From the NCBI GenBank assembly GCA_934120135.1, contig CAKOTK010000011.1:1-33008 (forward strand): DNA of 33,008 bases, given 5' to 3'. The DNA is from an uncultured Clostridia bacterium. GTDB lineage: Bacteria; Bacillota; Clostridia; TANB77; CAG-508. Below are positions 8,266-16,397 of this stretch, in pieces. Below the pieces are notes generated by a model, which ran no database searches, had not been told where the DNA came from, and worked only from the letters and a program-made list of their open reading frames with translations. Every line of letters starts with the position of its first letter. Position 1 is the first letter of the stretch. The translations under genes were made by a program, and so were the position numbers.

Positions 8266-8523
8266 TTAAACTTTTTTATAAATAAATATTGCTAATACTA
8301 TTCCAATTATACTTGCTATATTTATTTTGAACATAAGCCCAAAAGTTAACTTTACTACATTTAGGTCTAGTTCTATTGGTGTAGATAGTCCAAACTCTTC
8401 TCCATAAGATAGCCATGATAGGAAATCTACATGTGAAGCCAAGTTACCAAGTAACCCTCCTACTACAATTCCTGATAAAATGAATAAAAGTAATATCCAT
8501 ATATTTTTTTCTCTTGTTGCCAT
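8266..8523 (-). CDS. DUF4321 family small membrane protein
   Basis: An 85-residue protein with two membrane helices: WILLLFILSGIVVGGLLGNL near the N-terminus and IASIIGIVLAIFIYKKV at the end. Between them is ELDLNVVKLTFGLMFKINIA, the D-L-x-V-x-x-x-T-F-G-x-x-x-K-x-N pattern I associate with DUF4321 proteins, often found near mreB or radC in Clostridia. Function is unknown. Its ATG follows AAGGAGG, and it has its own consensus promoter. It lies about 100 bases upstream of radC on the same strand, so it may be cotranscribed with the elongation operon. Confidence 0.82.
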   Translation of the reverse strand: MATREKNIWILLLFILSGIVVGGLLGNLASHVDFLSWLSYGEEFGLSTPIELDLNVVKLTFGLMFKINIASIIGIVLAIFIYKKV

Positions 8524-8552
8524 TATTATTCCTCCTTAGTTAACATGTTAGT

Positions 8553-8581
8553 ATTATATATTCATTTGGTATTTTTTTCAA
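8553..8581 (-). promoter_or_regulatory. Sigma-A promoter upstream of the DUF4321 gene and mre operon
   Basis: TTGAAA (8576-8581) and TATAAT (8553-8558) lie 17 bases apart on the minus strand. A perfect 10-base palindrome, TAACATGTTA (8541-8550), covers the expected transcription start and could be an operator. No equally good promoter is visible between the DUF4321 gene and radC, so it may serve the whole operon. Confidence 0.72.
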
Positions 8582-8733
8582 GATAAATTACAATATTTTC
8601 ACATAAAAATGAATTACAAAAATTTCTAATGGTTTGTACTATTTGTATTTTTTTGTAATATTCTAATTAAAAAATAATACAAATTTTAATTAACCATATT
8701 TCAAAAAATGTTTTAGAGATTTAAGACAAAGTT

Positions 8734-8756
8734 AGGAGAGTGCAATGCACTCTCCT
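8734..8756 (-). terminator. Hairpin downstream of the ABC exporter
   Basis: A near-perfect 23-base inverted repeat with 11-base arms (AGGAGAGTGCA and its complement) around one central base. It begins about 26 bases after the exporter stop. The sequence after it on the minus strand, AACTTTGTCTT, is only weakly T-rich, so termination is plausible but not certain. Confidence 0.5.
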
Positions 8757-8782
8757 AATCGAAAAAACAGCGTTAGATGGTA

Positions 8783-10603
8783 TTAAATCTCTCTTACTAA
8801 ATTCTCTTCCCCTTCCTTTGAAAACTGTAAGCTTCTGAATTTATATTCATTAGCTAGTTTTTCCTTGAACCCATCAATGTTTTGATGGGTTGAGATTATG
8901 ACGATTCGCTTTTTGTCTGAATTAGCATATCTTACAAGATATTCTAATATTCGCTCTGCATCAGCAGAATCGGATTCGACCTTATCATCAAGGCCAGATG
9001 TACATTCATCAAGAACCATAACGTCAATGTTCTCATTAAGCCAATAAAGCATTTTGGCTAATATCAACCTTTGCTTCTGGCCATTTGAAAGTACTTGAAA
9101 ATTTTTTTCTTGCATCCATTGCCATACATCAAAGCAATTAGACTTTATTTCGCACCACAGGTGCAAATTCTCTAAAATCTTTTTCATTTTTGTAAAATCT
9201 GGATTTGCAAGTCCACAAAATATTTCTTCGTATATTGAGAGACTTCCAAATCTTAGTGTCTCATTATACATGAGAAACCTTGATGTTGATGGGATAGTTG
9301 TACTTTTTTCTAACCGAATTCTTTCGGTTAGCATTTTCATGAAAGTGGATTTTCCACTTCCTGACGGGCCGTACAGAATAACAATTTCACCATTATTAAT
9401 ATTTATCTGTTTCCTAGATGTTAACTTAAAAGGTTTATCATTTTCGGATTCTTCTAAATATCGGATTGTAAATGGCTTTATTTCTATGTTATCTACAATT
9501 TTTGATGTTGATGTTTTTTTACACTCTGTGTGATATACATCTAATATTAAGCGAATGTCATCTTCTTCCTTTTGCATTATTGTTAGTCTTTCACTGTGAT
9601 TATTAAGAGTCTCTGCGAGTCTCCTAACTTGTTGTAAAGCTGTTTCTATTACTGCTAAAGTTGCAGTAATTTCTGTAATTGTTGCTAGATTTATGCTGTT
9701 GAAGTCAACAGCCAATAAATAGAATATAATGATGCCATATTGGCTCAGTGCTTCCATTATTGTAACAAATAATCTCGAAAGATTTATTTTTTTGTAAAAT
9801 CTCGCAATATTTTTGTTGTTTGCGGTGACAGCTTCCTTTAATTTGTTAATGCGCATTTCCATATCCGCATTAACAATAATAGGTACTCTTAACAAATCAT
9901 TTACTATAACGCTTTGTTGATTATTATATTTTTTGTTATTTTTATAATAACTTTCCCTATATAAGGCTATATAAGCCGAACTTAGAAAAGAAATTATTAC
10001 AAATATAATAATTAAAGGGATGAAAACGAACTGTGAAATGGAAGTATTTGTTAATATTGCTCCTACAAGCAGTATTATAACATTAATTAGTTCAAACACA
10101 TCAAATTTGTGTTGAATTTTTAACCTCCATAAGTTTTGTAAATAATTGTTAATGCCATTTAGTGTTGCCTCGTTACTCATTAATTTATATAGGTTGTTTG
10201 TCTCGTCATATTTAATGACTTTATTAGAAGTTTTGCTTATAATGTTGCTCCCTCTGAAGATTATTTCATCTTCAAATATTTGTCTGAATTTTTTTTCTTC
10301 AGAGTTTTGGAAAAACCAAAATGCTTCGTTTGCAACATTTTGTCCTCTATATAGCATAAATAATATCATGCCAAGTAATATAAACCTATATTCAATCATG
10401 AGATTAGTGGCTTTAAGCATAAATGAAAAACCAATTGCAATAATGCTCATTGCCAGCTTCATTGAGCTTACTTTGAAGCCCATCCGTTTTATTTCTTCAC
10501 TAATCTCGAGTATGGGGTCTCTAAGTCCATATGGACTAAAGAATTTAGTAATTAGATTTATCACCTCCTTAATCAAATTTTTGAATTTTTTCTGTCTTTT
10601 CAT
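8783..10603 (-). CDS. Divergent stand-alone ABC exporter (membrane and ATPase domains fused)
   Basis: A 606-residue protein with hydrophobic segments at about 50-85, 170-215 and 275-300, then an ATPase domain from about 370. Walker A is GPSGSGKST (412-420), the signature is LSNGQ (505-509, normally LSGGQ), Walker B is IDVMVLDE (526-533), and the switch His is H573 in ISTHQN. The Q-loop region reads RFLMYNETLRFGSLSIYEEI and has no obvious Gln. Such half-exporters work as homodimers and often export peptides, but no peptidase domain, precursor peptide or modifying enzyme lies next to it. It has its own promoter and uses more GC-ending codons than its neighbours, which suggests transfer. The export class is firm; the substrate is unknown. 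Confidence 0.85.
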   Translation of the reverse strand: MKRQKKFKNLIKEVINLITKFFSPYGLRDPILEISEEIKRMGFKVSSMKLAMSIIAIGFSFMLKATNLMIEYRFILLGMILFMLYRGQNVANEAFWFFQNSEEKKFRQIFEDEIIFRGSNIISKTSNKVIKYDETNNLYKLMSNEATLNGINNYLQNLWRLKIQHKFDVFELINVIILLVGAILTNTSISQFVFIPLIIIFVIISFLSSAYIALYRESYYKNNKKYNNQQSVIVNDLLRVPIIVNADMEMRINKLKEAVTANNKNIARFYKKINLSRLFVTIMEALSQYGIIIFYLLAVDFNSINLATITEITATLAVIETALQQVRRLAETLNNHSERLTIMQKEEDDIRLILDVYHTECKKTSTSKIVDNIEIKPFTIRYLEESENDKPFKLTSRKQININNGEIVILYGPSGSGKSTFMKMLTERIRLEKSTTIPSTSRFLMYNETLRFGSLSIYEEIFCGLANPDFTKMKKILENLHLWCEIKSNCFDVWQWMQEKNFQVLSNGQKQRLILAKMLYWLNENIDVMVLDECTSGLDDKVESDSADAERILEYLVRYANSDKKRIVIISTHQNIDGFKEKLANEYKFRSLQFSKEGEENLVREI

Positions 10604-10665
10604 TTTTACCTCTCCTTAATTAATAGATAGATAATTTATTTAAAAGGTATATTCCTTATACTTAT

Positions 10666-10674
10666 ATTATATCA
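10666..10674 (-). promoter_or_regulatory. Extended -10 promoter of the ABC exporter
   Basis: The minus strand reads TGATATAAT here, an extended -10 (TGn plus perfect TATAAT). There is no good -35. The transcript would start near 10659 and have a leader of about 55 bases with AAGGAGAGG before the ATG. Confidence 0.65.
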
Positions 10675-10714
10675 TGTTTACATAAATCTTTCCAGTATTA
10701 ATCATATATACGCG

Positions 10715-11722
10715 TTATCGTTTAGTAAAAATTCCAAATATTTGTACAAGTCCTAATACTCCAAATATTGGGTATAGCATATTTACTAAGTTTGAAAAAC
10801 CTATTGGTACTACTAGAATGGAAGTTAGGCATATTATTATTGTTCCTACTTTATATCGCTTGTTTGGCAAACTCTTTAAAAATCCATATCCTGATGATAT
10901 TGCAGTTGTGAATATTGCAATTAGAATTACTATTCCATAAATTATTGAATGGATATTCCCAAAATCTTTAGTTATTTGTATCATAGGAAGTTCTAAATCT
11001 TGAGCATAGTTAATTCCTCTTAATAACAAAAAGAAAAGTATTAGTCCAAGTACTGATAGAATAATTGCACACCATATGCTTACTTTTTTTATCTTATTTT
11101 TTGTATTCATATAGTTTCCCAACTCTATTAAAATTGGAATTAATAAAATACTGTTATAGCTGGCATATAATATGCTGCTAAATAACCAGCCCCACTGGTA
11201 ATTTACAATAATATTATTTTCAAAATATGCATTTGTAAATCCTGAATTTCTTATTCCTAGATAAAATATAAAAGCACATAAAAATGGTATAAGTATAGTA
11301 TTTATATACACTATACCTTTTGTATCATTTATAAATGTGATATAGCATAATATTGCCATTATTACTGCAGGAATATATATTAAAATTCCAAATTCTTGGT
11401 TGAAATATGCTGAAAATCCAGCTACCATAATATAAAATGATACTAATAAAAATCCTTGTATCATTATTTGCATAATTTTATTTATTTTTTTATTTGAACT
11501 TATATTTTCTAAGAATTCTGAATATGTATGTATTTTTTTATTTTTTACTATTTGAAAAACCTTGTAAATAATAATTCCTGTTAATGCACAAGAAATTATT
11601 AAACCTAAAATTCCCATTGTTCCATATTTATTAAAAAATAAATAAATTTCCTGTCCTGAAGCAAAACCTGCTCCAATCATTGTGCCTATTATTACAAAAA
11701 TAGTTTTCAAAATATCTTTCAT
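10715..11722 (-). CDS. YkvI-like multi-pass membrane transporter
   Basis: A 335-residue protein with about ten membrane helices. The start, TIFVIIGTMIGAGFASGQEI, has the unwound-helix GxxxGAGFASGQE motif of the YkvI family, which belongs to the amino-acid-permease (LeuT-like) fold. These proteins are presumed transporters; the substrate is unknown. It is the right length for the family. The ribosome binding site GAGGGAG lies 6-7 bases before the ATG and forms the 3' arm of the terminator of the upstream operon. No separate promoter is obvious, so expression may depend on readthrough. Family assignment is good; the physiological role is not inferable. Confidence 0.82.
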   Translation of the reverse strand: MKDILKTIFVIIGTMIGAGFASGQEIYLFFNKYGTMGILGLIISCALTGIIIYKVFQIVKNKKIHTYSEFLENISSNKKINKIMQIMIQGFLLVSFYIMVAGFSAYFNQEFGILIYIPAVIMAILCYITFINDTKGIVYINTILIPFLCAFIFYLGIRNSGFTNAYFENNIIVNYQWGWLFSSILYASYNSILLIPILIELGNYMNTKNKIKKVSIWCAIILSVLGLILFFLLLRGINYAQDLELPMIQITKDFGNIHSIIYGIVILIAIFTTAISSGYGFLKSLPNKRYKVGTIIICLTSILVVPIGFSNLVNMLYPIFGVLGLVQIFGIFTKR

Positions 11723-11728
11723 AAAAAA

Positions 11729-11755
11729 GCTCCCTCATAAAATATATGAGAGAGC
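11729..11755 (-). terminator. Terminator of the Gld-type ABC operon, containing the next gene's ribosome binding site
   Basis: A 10-base stem (GCTCTCTCAT with ATGAGGGAGC, one G-T pair) with a 7-base loop. It is followed on the minus strand by six T, and the ATG of the YkvI-like gene follows directly. It starts about 9 bases after the stop of the GldG-like gene. The 3' arm includes GAGGGAG, the only good ribosome binding site for the next gene. Confidence 0.85.
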
Positions 11756-11763
11756 CACTAAAA

Positions 11764-13212
11764 TTATTTCTTTCTTCTTCTAACTTGCCATATTACAATT
11801 CCTAAAATAACTATAAATACAGGAATACCTATAATAACCACTAGTACAGTTCTTAATTGGCCAGTTGTAACATCATATGTTGTAACTGTTTCACCAGACT
11901 TACGAATTGTAATGTTATCTTCTCTTTCTGTCAAATATGATACTGCATTTAATAATACATCTTCATTATTGCAAAATTCTATTGCATATCTATAATATGT
12001 TCCCATTGGTATTTGTGCATTTGTAGCAAAAGCAGTATTTGCAAATACTATCAATTTTGATGTTTTATCATCATTTATTTTTTTGGTAAGCATTGCTGCA
12101 ACTGTAGCTCCTGAAGCATCTTCGTCACTTGAGACTTTGCTAGAACTACTTGAAGTTAAATCTGTTCTATAAAAAGCTTTATCACTTGCAGTTGCTAAAG
12201 TTTCCATAGTAACATTTTTCTTTTCTAATTCTTCAGATGATGCAAAAGTTAATTTACCAGATGTCATCATGCACACATTTAATTCCATATTAACATTTTT
12301 TACAAGTTCAGAATTAGTATTTATTGATTCTATTATGTATACAGGTGCACCTGATACCATCTTGTTGCTATCACCTTCTATAATAAATCCGTTTGAGTTT
12401 TTTATTCCATATTCTTCTAATACTTTTTGGAAGTTTGGTGTTTTTACATTATTTAAATTTGGATCTAATAATAGTAAAATTTCTCCACCATTGTTTATAT
12501 ATTTTAGTATTTCGTCTTTTTCTTTTTGGTCAATATCTTCTTTTAGTGTAGTAATAACTAGCAATTTACAGTCTTCTGGCACACTACCTTTAGTTAGTAA
12601 ATTTAAGAATTCAACTTCATTTACCTCAGAAGTTAATGAGTTTTCCAAATATTCAAAATATCCATCATTATATAAATTATGTCCTGTTAAAAAGCAGATT
12701 TTAGGTTTTACATTTGTTGTAACATCTAGAATAGCATTTGTTATTGCTTCTTCTGTTACATCTATTTGTTCATATGTAGTATAGTCATATGTATATAAGT
12801 CACTTTCTTGTAATAATTTAGCTTTTGTTTCACTTTCTATTACAACAAATGATGATGAATCTGAAACTCCATATTTAGTTTTCCAGTCCGTTTTAGCTGT
12901 TAAATTATCTAGTTTTTCAACCTTGATATTCTTATTTAGATTTGCATATTTATATGCAAAATCATTTACATAGTCATACATGTTATATATTGAAATTGTA
13001 ATTTCTTGATCTAGGTTTCCTAACTTATCTTTTGTTGCTTGTGATATAGAGTAAATCTTGTCTTTTGTAAAGTCTAAGTCTGTAATATTAGCTTTCTTTA
13101 TTCCGTAGCTTATAGCCCAAAATGCACATATTATAATTGCAAATAGCAAAATTGTAAGTGCAATACTTTGTAGCCATTTCTTTTTTATAATTTCTATAAA
13201 TTTCTTTCCCAT
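11764..13212 (-). CDS. GldG-like auxiliary protein of an ABC-2 transporter
   Basis: A 482-residue protein with an N-terminal membrane helix (about 15-37), a large outer domain and a C-terminal helix (about 453-477) followed by a basic RRRKK end. The outer domain begins DFTKDKIYSISQATKDKLGN, then has TISIYNMYDY, and later KPKICFLTGHNLY and GGEILLLLDPNLNN. This is the arrangement of GldG/IFT52-like proteins (ABC-type uncharacterised transport). It is the third gene of an operon with an ATPase and an ABC-2 permease, 15 bases after the permease. In Bacteroidetes the Gld set supports gliding, but in Firmicutes the role is unknown, so no motility is implied. It is close to full length. Confidence 0.85.
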   Translation of the reverse strand: MGKKFIEIIKKKWLQSIALTILLFAIIICAFWAISYGIKKANITDLDFTKDKIYSISQATKDKLGNLDQEITISIYNMYDYVNDFAYKYANLNKNIKVEKLDNLTAKTDWKTKYGVSDSSSFVVIESETKAKLLQESDLYTYDYTTYEQIDVTEEAITNAILDVTTNVKPKICFLTGHNLYNDGYFEYLENSLTSEVNEVEFLNLLTKGSVPEDCKLLVITTLKEDIDQKEKDEILKYINNGGEILLLLDPNLNNVKTPNFQKVLEEYGIKNSNGFIIEGDSNKMVSGAPVYIIESINTNSELVKNVNMELNVCMMTSGKLTFASSEELEKKNVTMETLATASDKAFYRTDLTSSSSSKVSSDEDASGATVAAMLTKKINDDKTSKLIVFANTAFATNAQIPMGTYYRYAIEFCNNEDVLLNAVSYLTEREDNITIRKSGETVTTYDVTTGQLRTVLVVIIGIPVFIVILGIVIWQVRRRKK

Positions 13213-13227
13213 GTTTTAAGCTCCTTT

Positions 13228-13911
13228 CTATTTTACTGATTTTTTTCTTTGCATAATAATAATTGTAAATAATACAAACATTATTGCAATTCCCAATAAA
13301 TTAAATACTTCTGTTATTGATATAAGTCCAGCTGGGAATTTTTGATAATTGCTCATTAAATCAATAATAGAAAAGCTATCATTTACGCTTGGTAAGAACC
13401 ATGAGCCTACAAAAAATATTATTGTAATAACTGCTGCAATAATTTGATTTTCTGTTAAACTAGAAATAAACATTCCTATTGCAATTGCTGCCATTGCTAC
13501 TAATAAAAATCCTAGCATCATTACAAGTGTTGGTACAAGGTTTGGTGCCTTAAAAAAGCATAAAATTCCATAATATATAAGTGAAAATATTAAAGTTATT
13601 ATAATTACACTAATTGCTGCAAAATATTTTCCAAGTACTATTTCTGTAATACTTCTAGGTGATGTTAGTAATAATTGTTCTGTTCCATTTTTTCTTTCTT
13701 CCGCAAACATTCTCATTGTAAGAATTGGAACGATAATGAGTAAACCATATCTTGCTGTAGCAAAATATAAATTTCCCATATCATATCCACCTACACTAAC
13801 TGTTGTTAGGTAAAAGAACAAGCTAAATAATAATAAAAATAAACCTATTGTTATATATCCTGTTGGAGATAAAAAATAACTTTTTAATTCTTTTTTATAA
13901 ACTGCAAACAT
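13228..13911 (-). CDS. ABC-2 type permease (GldF-like)
   Basis: A 227-residue integral membrane protein with six hydrophobic segments, starting MFAVYKKELKSYFLSPTGYI. That is the typical beginning of GldF-like permeases (KKELxxYFxSPxGY). It also contains TMRMFAEERKNGTEQLLLTS, a conserved cytoplasmic segment that contacts the ATPase. Its start overlaps the ATPase stop in a TAATG junction, so the two are coupled. It would form the channel, with the ATPase before it and the GldG-like protein after it. The transported substrate is unknown. Confidence 0.88.
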   Translation of the reverse strand: MFAVYKKELKSYFLSPTGYITIGLFLLLFSLFFYLTTVSVGGYDMGNLYFATARYGLLIIVPILTMRMFAEERKNGTEQLLLTSPRSITEIVLGKYFAAISVIIITLIFSLIYYGILCFFKAPNLVPTLVMMLGFLLVAMAAIAIGMFISSLTENQIIAAVITIIFFVGSWFLPSVNDSFSIIDLMSNYQKFPAGLISITEVFNLLGIAIMFVLFTIIIMQRKKSVK

Positions 13912-14945
13912 TATTCTTTTCCTCCTTTTTTATTTTTTTCTTTCTTCTTTTGCTCTTTTTTCTCAAGCTTTTTTTGTTTCTTTTCTTCTTTTGTTTCTTC
14001 TGGCTCTTGCTTTGCTGAATCAATTAATTTTATAAACGCATCTTCAAGTGTTGATTCATCTTTCTTAAGTTCAAAAATTGTAATTTCTTCTTTTGGTAAA
14101 ACTTCAAATAATTTCTTTCTTAAATCAACATTTTCTGCTGAAGTAACAGAGTATTGCTTTGTGCCATCCTCATTGTCTTTTATCATTTTTATTTCTTCTA
14201 TTTCTGATATTTTTTCTTTTAATTTTGGCATATTGTTTTTAGTATCTTCAACAGTAACTAATATTGTATTTTTTTCTTTTGTTTTATTTTCTAAGTTTTC
14301 AGGAGTATCTATTGCCACAATTTTTCCATGGTTTATTATAATTACTCTTTCACAAATTTGGCTTACTTCTGATAAAATATGACTACTTAAAATTACTGTA
14401 TGTTTTTTTCCAAGTTCTTTTATCAAACTTCTAATTTCAGTAATTTGTTTTGGATCAAGTCCTACTGTAGGCTCGTCTAAAATAATAACTTCAGGATTTC
14501 CTACTAATGCTCCTGCCATACTTACTCTTTGTTTATAACCTCTTGACAAATTTCTAATCAACTTGTTTTGAACATCTTTTAATCCTGTTTCCTCTATAGC
14601 CTTTTCAACTTCTTGCTTTCTTTCTTTTGATCTTACGCCTCTTAATTCTGCCATGTAATTTACAAATTCTTTAGCAGTTAGTTCTGTGTATAGTGGAACT
14701 CCTTCTGGCATATAACCAATTTGCTTTTTGGCTTTTTTAGATTTTTTTACAATGTCAAATCCATTGATAATAATTTGACCATCTGTAGGTTCAATAAATC
14801 CTGTTATCATATTCATTGTTGTAGTTTTTCCAGCTCCGTTAGGCCCTAAAAATCCAACGACTTCGCCATCTTTAATTTCAAAACTGATATTATCAACGGC
14901 TTTGATATTAGGATATTTTTTTGTGACATTTTTAACCTCTATCAC
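13911..14945 (-). CDS. ABC transporter ATP-binding protein (GldA/NatA-like)
   Basis: A 344-residue ATPase. Walker A is GPNGAGKTT (34-42), the signature region is NLSRGYKQRVSMAGAL (LSRGY), and Walker B is VIILDEPTVGLD. The H-loop is SSHILSE. Residues 1-230 form the ATPase domain. A regulatory domain follows, and the last 30 residues are almost all charged (TKEEKKQKKLEKKEQKKKEK), an unusual Lys tail. It is the first gene of a three-gene operon with the permease and GldG-like protein. Its promoter (TTGATA, 17 bases, TAAGAT) lies in the divergent region. The call as an ABC-2 ATPase is firm; the function is unknown. Confidence 0.92.
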   Translation of the reverse strand: MIEVKNVTKKYPNIKAVDNISFEIKDGEVVGFLGPNGAGKTTTMNMITGFIEPTDGQIIINGFDIVKKSKKAKKQIGYMPEGVPLYTELTAKEFVNYMAELRGVRSKERKQEVEKAIEETGLKDVQNKLIRNLSRGYKQRVSMAGALVGNPEVIILDEPTVGLDPKQITEIRSLIKELGKKHTVILSSHILSEVSQICERVIIINHGKIVAIDTPENLENKTKEKNTILVTVEDTKNNMPKLKEKISEIEEIKMIKDNEDGTKQYSVTSAENVDLRKKLFEVLPKEEITIFELKKDESTLEDAFIKLIDSAKQEPEETKEEKKQKKLEKKEQKKKEKNKKGGKE

Positions 14946-14993
14946 TTTAGATTCCTCCTTTTTCTTGTTTCCGTATGCTTTTATACTTTGCTT

Positions 14994-15022
14994 ATCTTAT
15001 CATTATCTTATTTTCATATCAA
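14994..15022 (-). promoter_or_regulatory. Promoter of the Gld-type ABC operon
   Basis: TTGATA (15017-15022) and TAAGAT (14994-14999) lie 17 bases apart on the minus strand, about 45 bases before the ATG at 14945. The -10 is not perfect. Confidence 0.5.
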
Positions 15023-15091
15023 TATTTTTATAAATATTTCACATAGAATTTACATTTTTGAATATAAATCAAATCAAAGAGGTGCAATTTT

Positions 15092-15700
15092 ATGGAATTT
15101 ATTTATCCATTTTTTATATCATTTGCAATAGTGTTTATAAGCGAACTTGGTGACAAAACTCAGCTTTTAGTCTTATCTTTTTCTGGAAAAGACAAAACTT
15201 TTAAAATATTACTAGGTGTTGCAATTGGTTCTTTTTTTAGCCATGGTTTAGCAATTTTATTTGGAAGTGGTTTAGCCCTTTTAGAAAATGAATTTTTGCA
15301 TCATTTAATTGAAATAATTACATATTCTTCTTTTGTGTTAATGGGAATTTTAACTCTTCTTCCTAAAAAAGAAAAATTAACAATGGAAGACTCTTCTAAA
15401 GAGAGTTTATTATCTAAGATTTCAGGTTTAAGAATAAATTATTGTATATTAATTGCGTTGTGTATAATGATTGGAGAACTTGGAGATAAAACTTTTTTAG
15501 CTTCAATTGGCCTTGGAGTGCAATATCCTAATTACAAATTTTCGCTTATTTTAGGTGCAATTTCTGCAATGGTTGTATGTGATTTTATTGCAATTATTTT
15601 TGGTAAGTTTTTAAATAAGCATATTTCCGAAAATGCAATGCAAAAACTTTCTGGTGTTTTATTTTTAATTTTCGGATTTATTGGTTTTATTTCAATGTAA
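15092..15700 (+). CDS. TMEM165/GDT1 family (UPF0016) cation exporter
   Basis: A 202-residue protein with six to seven membrane helices. It carries both signature motifs of the family, ELGDKT at 18-23 and again at 129-134, arranged as an inverted repeat of helices. The acidic residues of these motifs form the cation site. Bacterial members such as MntX/MneA export manganese, and other members move calcium, so a Mn2+ export role is likely but not proven. The ATG has AGAGGTG upstream. The region between it and the divergent ABC operon is 146 bases. No Mn riboswitch (yybP-ykoY type) is apparent in that short leader. Confidence 0.9.
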   Translation: MEFIYPFFISFAIVFISELGDKTQLLVLSFSGKDKTFKILLGVAIGSFFSHGLAILFGSGLALLENEFLHHLIEIITYSSFVLMGILTLLPKKEKLTMEDSSKESLLSKISGLRINYCILIALCIMIGELGDKTFLASIGLGVQYPNYKFSLILGAISAMVVCDFIAIIFGKFLNKHISENAMQKLSGVLFLIFGFIGFISM

Positions 15701-15702
15701 AA

Positions 15703-15731
15703 TTGATTTTTTAATTTTTCCGTGTTATAAT
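15703..15731 (+). promoter_or_regulatory. Promoter of the YhbY gene
   Basis: TTGATT (15703-15708), 17 bases, TATAAT (15726-15731), with TG one base before the -10. It begins 3 bases after the stop of the upstream exporter gene, so yhbY can be expressed independently. Confidence 0.75.
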
Positions 15732-15767
15732 TATATGGTCAAAATAAATAGAAAGAGGAATATAATT

Positions 15768-16055
15768 ATGACAAGTAAACAAAGAGCTTATTTAAGAAGC
15801 CTAGCGAATTCAATTGACCCTATTTTTCAAATTGGAAAAGCAGGTTTGTCTGAGAATTTATTAAAACAATTAGATGATGCTATAGAAGCTAGAGAATTGA
15901 TAAAAATAAATGTATTAGAGTCTTCTGGTGAAGACGTAAAAGCTTTGGGAAATGCAATTGCAGATAGTATAAATGCTATTTGTGTTCAAACTATGGGAAA
16001 TAAAATAACTTTATATAGAGCTAGAAAGAAAAATCCAATTATATTATTAGATTAA
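15768..16055 (+). CDS. yhbY: YhbY family RNA-binding protein (CRM domain)
   Basis: A 95-residue protein beginning MTSKQRAYLRSLANSIDPIF, followed by QIGKAGLSENLLKQLDDAI and a later VQTMGNKITLYRARK. The GKAG loop and GxxxxLYR ending define the CRM/YhbY fold, associated with pre-50S ribosomal subunits and involved in ribosome assembly. A longer frame from 15681 is not the gene: ATG 15768 has AAAGAGGAA 8 bases upstream, and the promoter at 15703-15731 lies inside the longer frame. A hairpin follows at 16055. The protein is complete. Confidence 0.92.
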   Translation: MTSKQRAYLRSLANSIDPIFQIGKAGLSENLLKQLDDAIEARELIKINVLESSGEDVKALGNAIADSINAICVQTMGNKITLYRARKKNPIILLD

Positions 16056-16083
16056 ATACTATAATTTTTTATAGTATTTTTAC
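16055..16083 (+). terminator. Terminator of yhbY
   Basis: AAATACTATA and TATAGTATTT form a 10-base stem, ending in a T-run. It overlaps the stop codon of yhbY. Confidence 0.75.
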
Positions 16084-16091
16084 AATTTTTA

Positions 16092-16120
16092 TTGACACAT
16101 TCTTCAAATCGTGTTATTAT
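16092..16120 (+). promoter_or_regulatory. Promoter of tRNA-Arg
   Basis: A perfect TTGACA (16092-16097), 17 bases, TATTAT (16115-16120). Transcription would start about 20 bases before the mature tRNA. Confidence 0.8.
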
Positions 16121-16148
16121 AATATTTGTTACCGAAACTATTTTAATT

Positions 16149-16225
<77 letters not shown>

Positions 16226-16226
16226 T

Positions 16227-16263
16227 AAAAACACACAAAATATCAATGTTTTGTGTGTTTTTT
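16227..16263 (+). terminator. Terminator of tRNA-Arg
   Basis: AAACACACAAAA (16229-16240) pairs with TTTTGTGTGTTT (16249-16260) around an 8-base loop, ending in a T-run. It starts two bases after the CCA. Confidence 0.85.
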
Positions 16264-16328
16264 GTTGCAAAAATAATGCAATAAATCTTTTAAAATTAAT
16301 GTTTTAAGAGTGTTACTTAAAATAAAAT

Positions 16329-16357
16329 TTGCATTTCTTATGTAAACGTGGTATAAT
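16329..16357 (+). promoter_or_regulatory. Promoter of the 13-Cys protein gene
   Basis: TTGCAT (16329-16334), 17 bases, TATAAT (16352-16357), with an extended -10 (TGG before TATAAT). It would give a leader of about 35 bases containing AGGAGG. Confidence 0.8.
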
Positions 16358-16397
16358 AAGAGTTGCAAAACTTTTTTAATACAGGAGGATTGGATAC

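Noticed and set aside
14946..15091. Manganese riboswitch in front of the GDT1-type exporter
   Set aside because: The leader is short, AT-rich and lacks the conserved loops of the yybP-ykoY motif as far as I can see.
15681..16055. Longer YhbY starting at 15681
   Set aside because: ATG 15768 has the ribosome binding site, begins the normal domain, and the promoter lies inside the longer frame.
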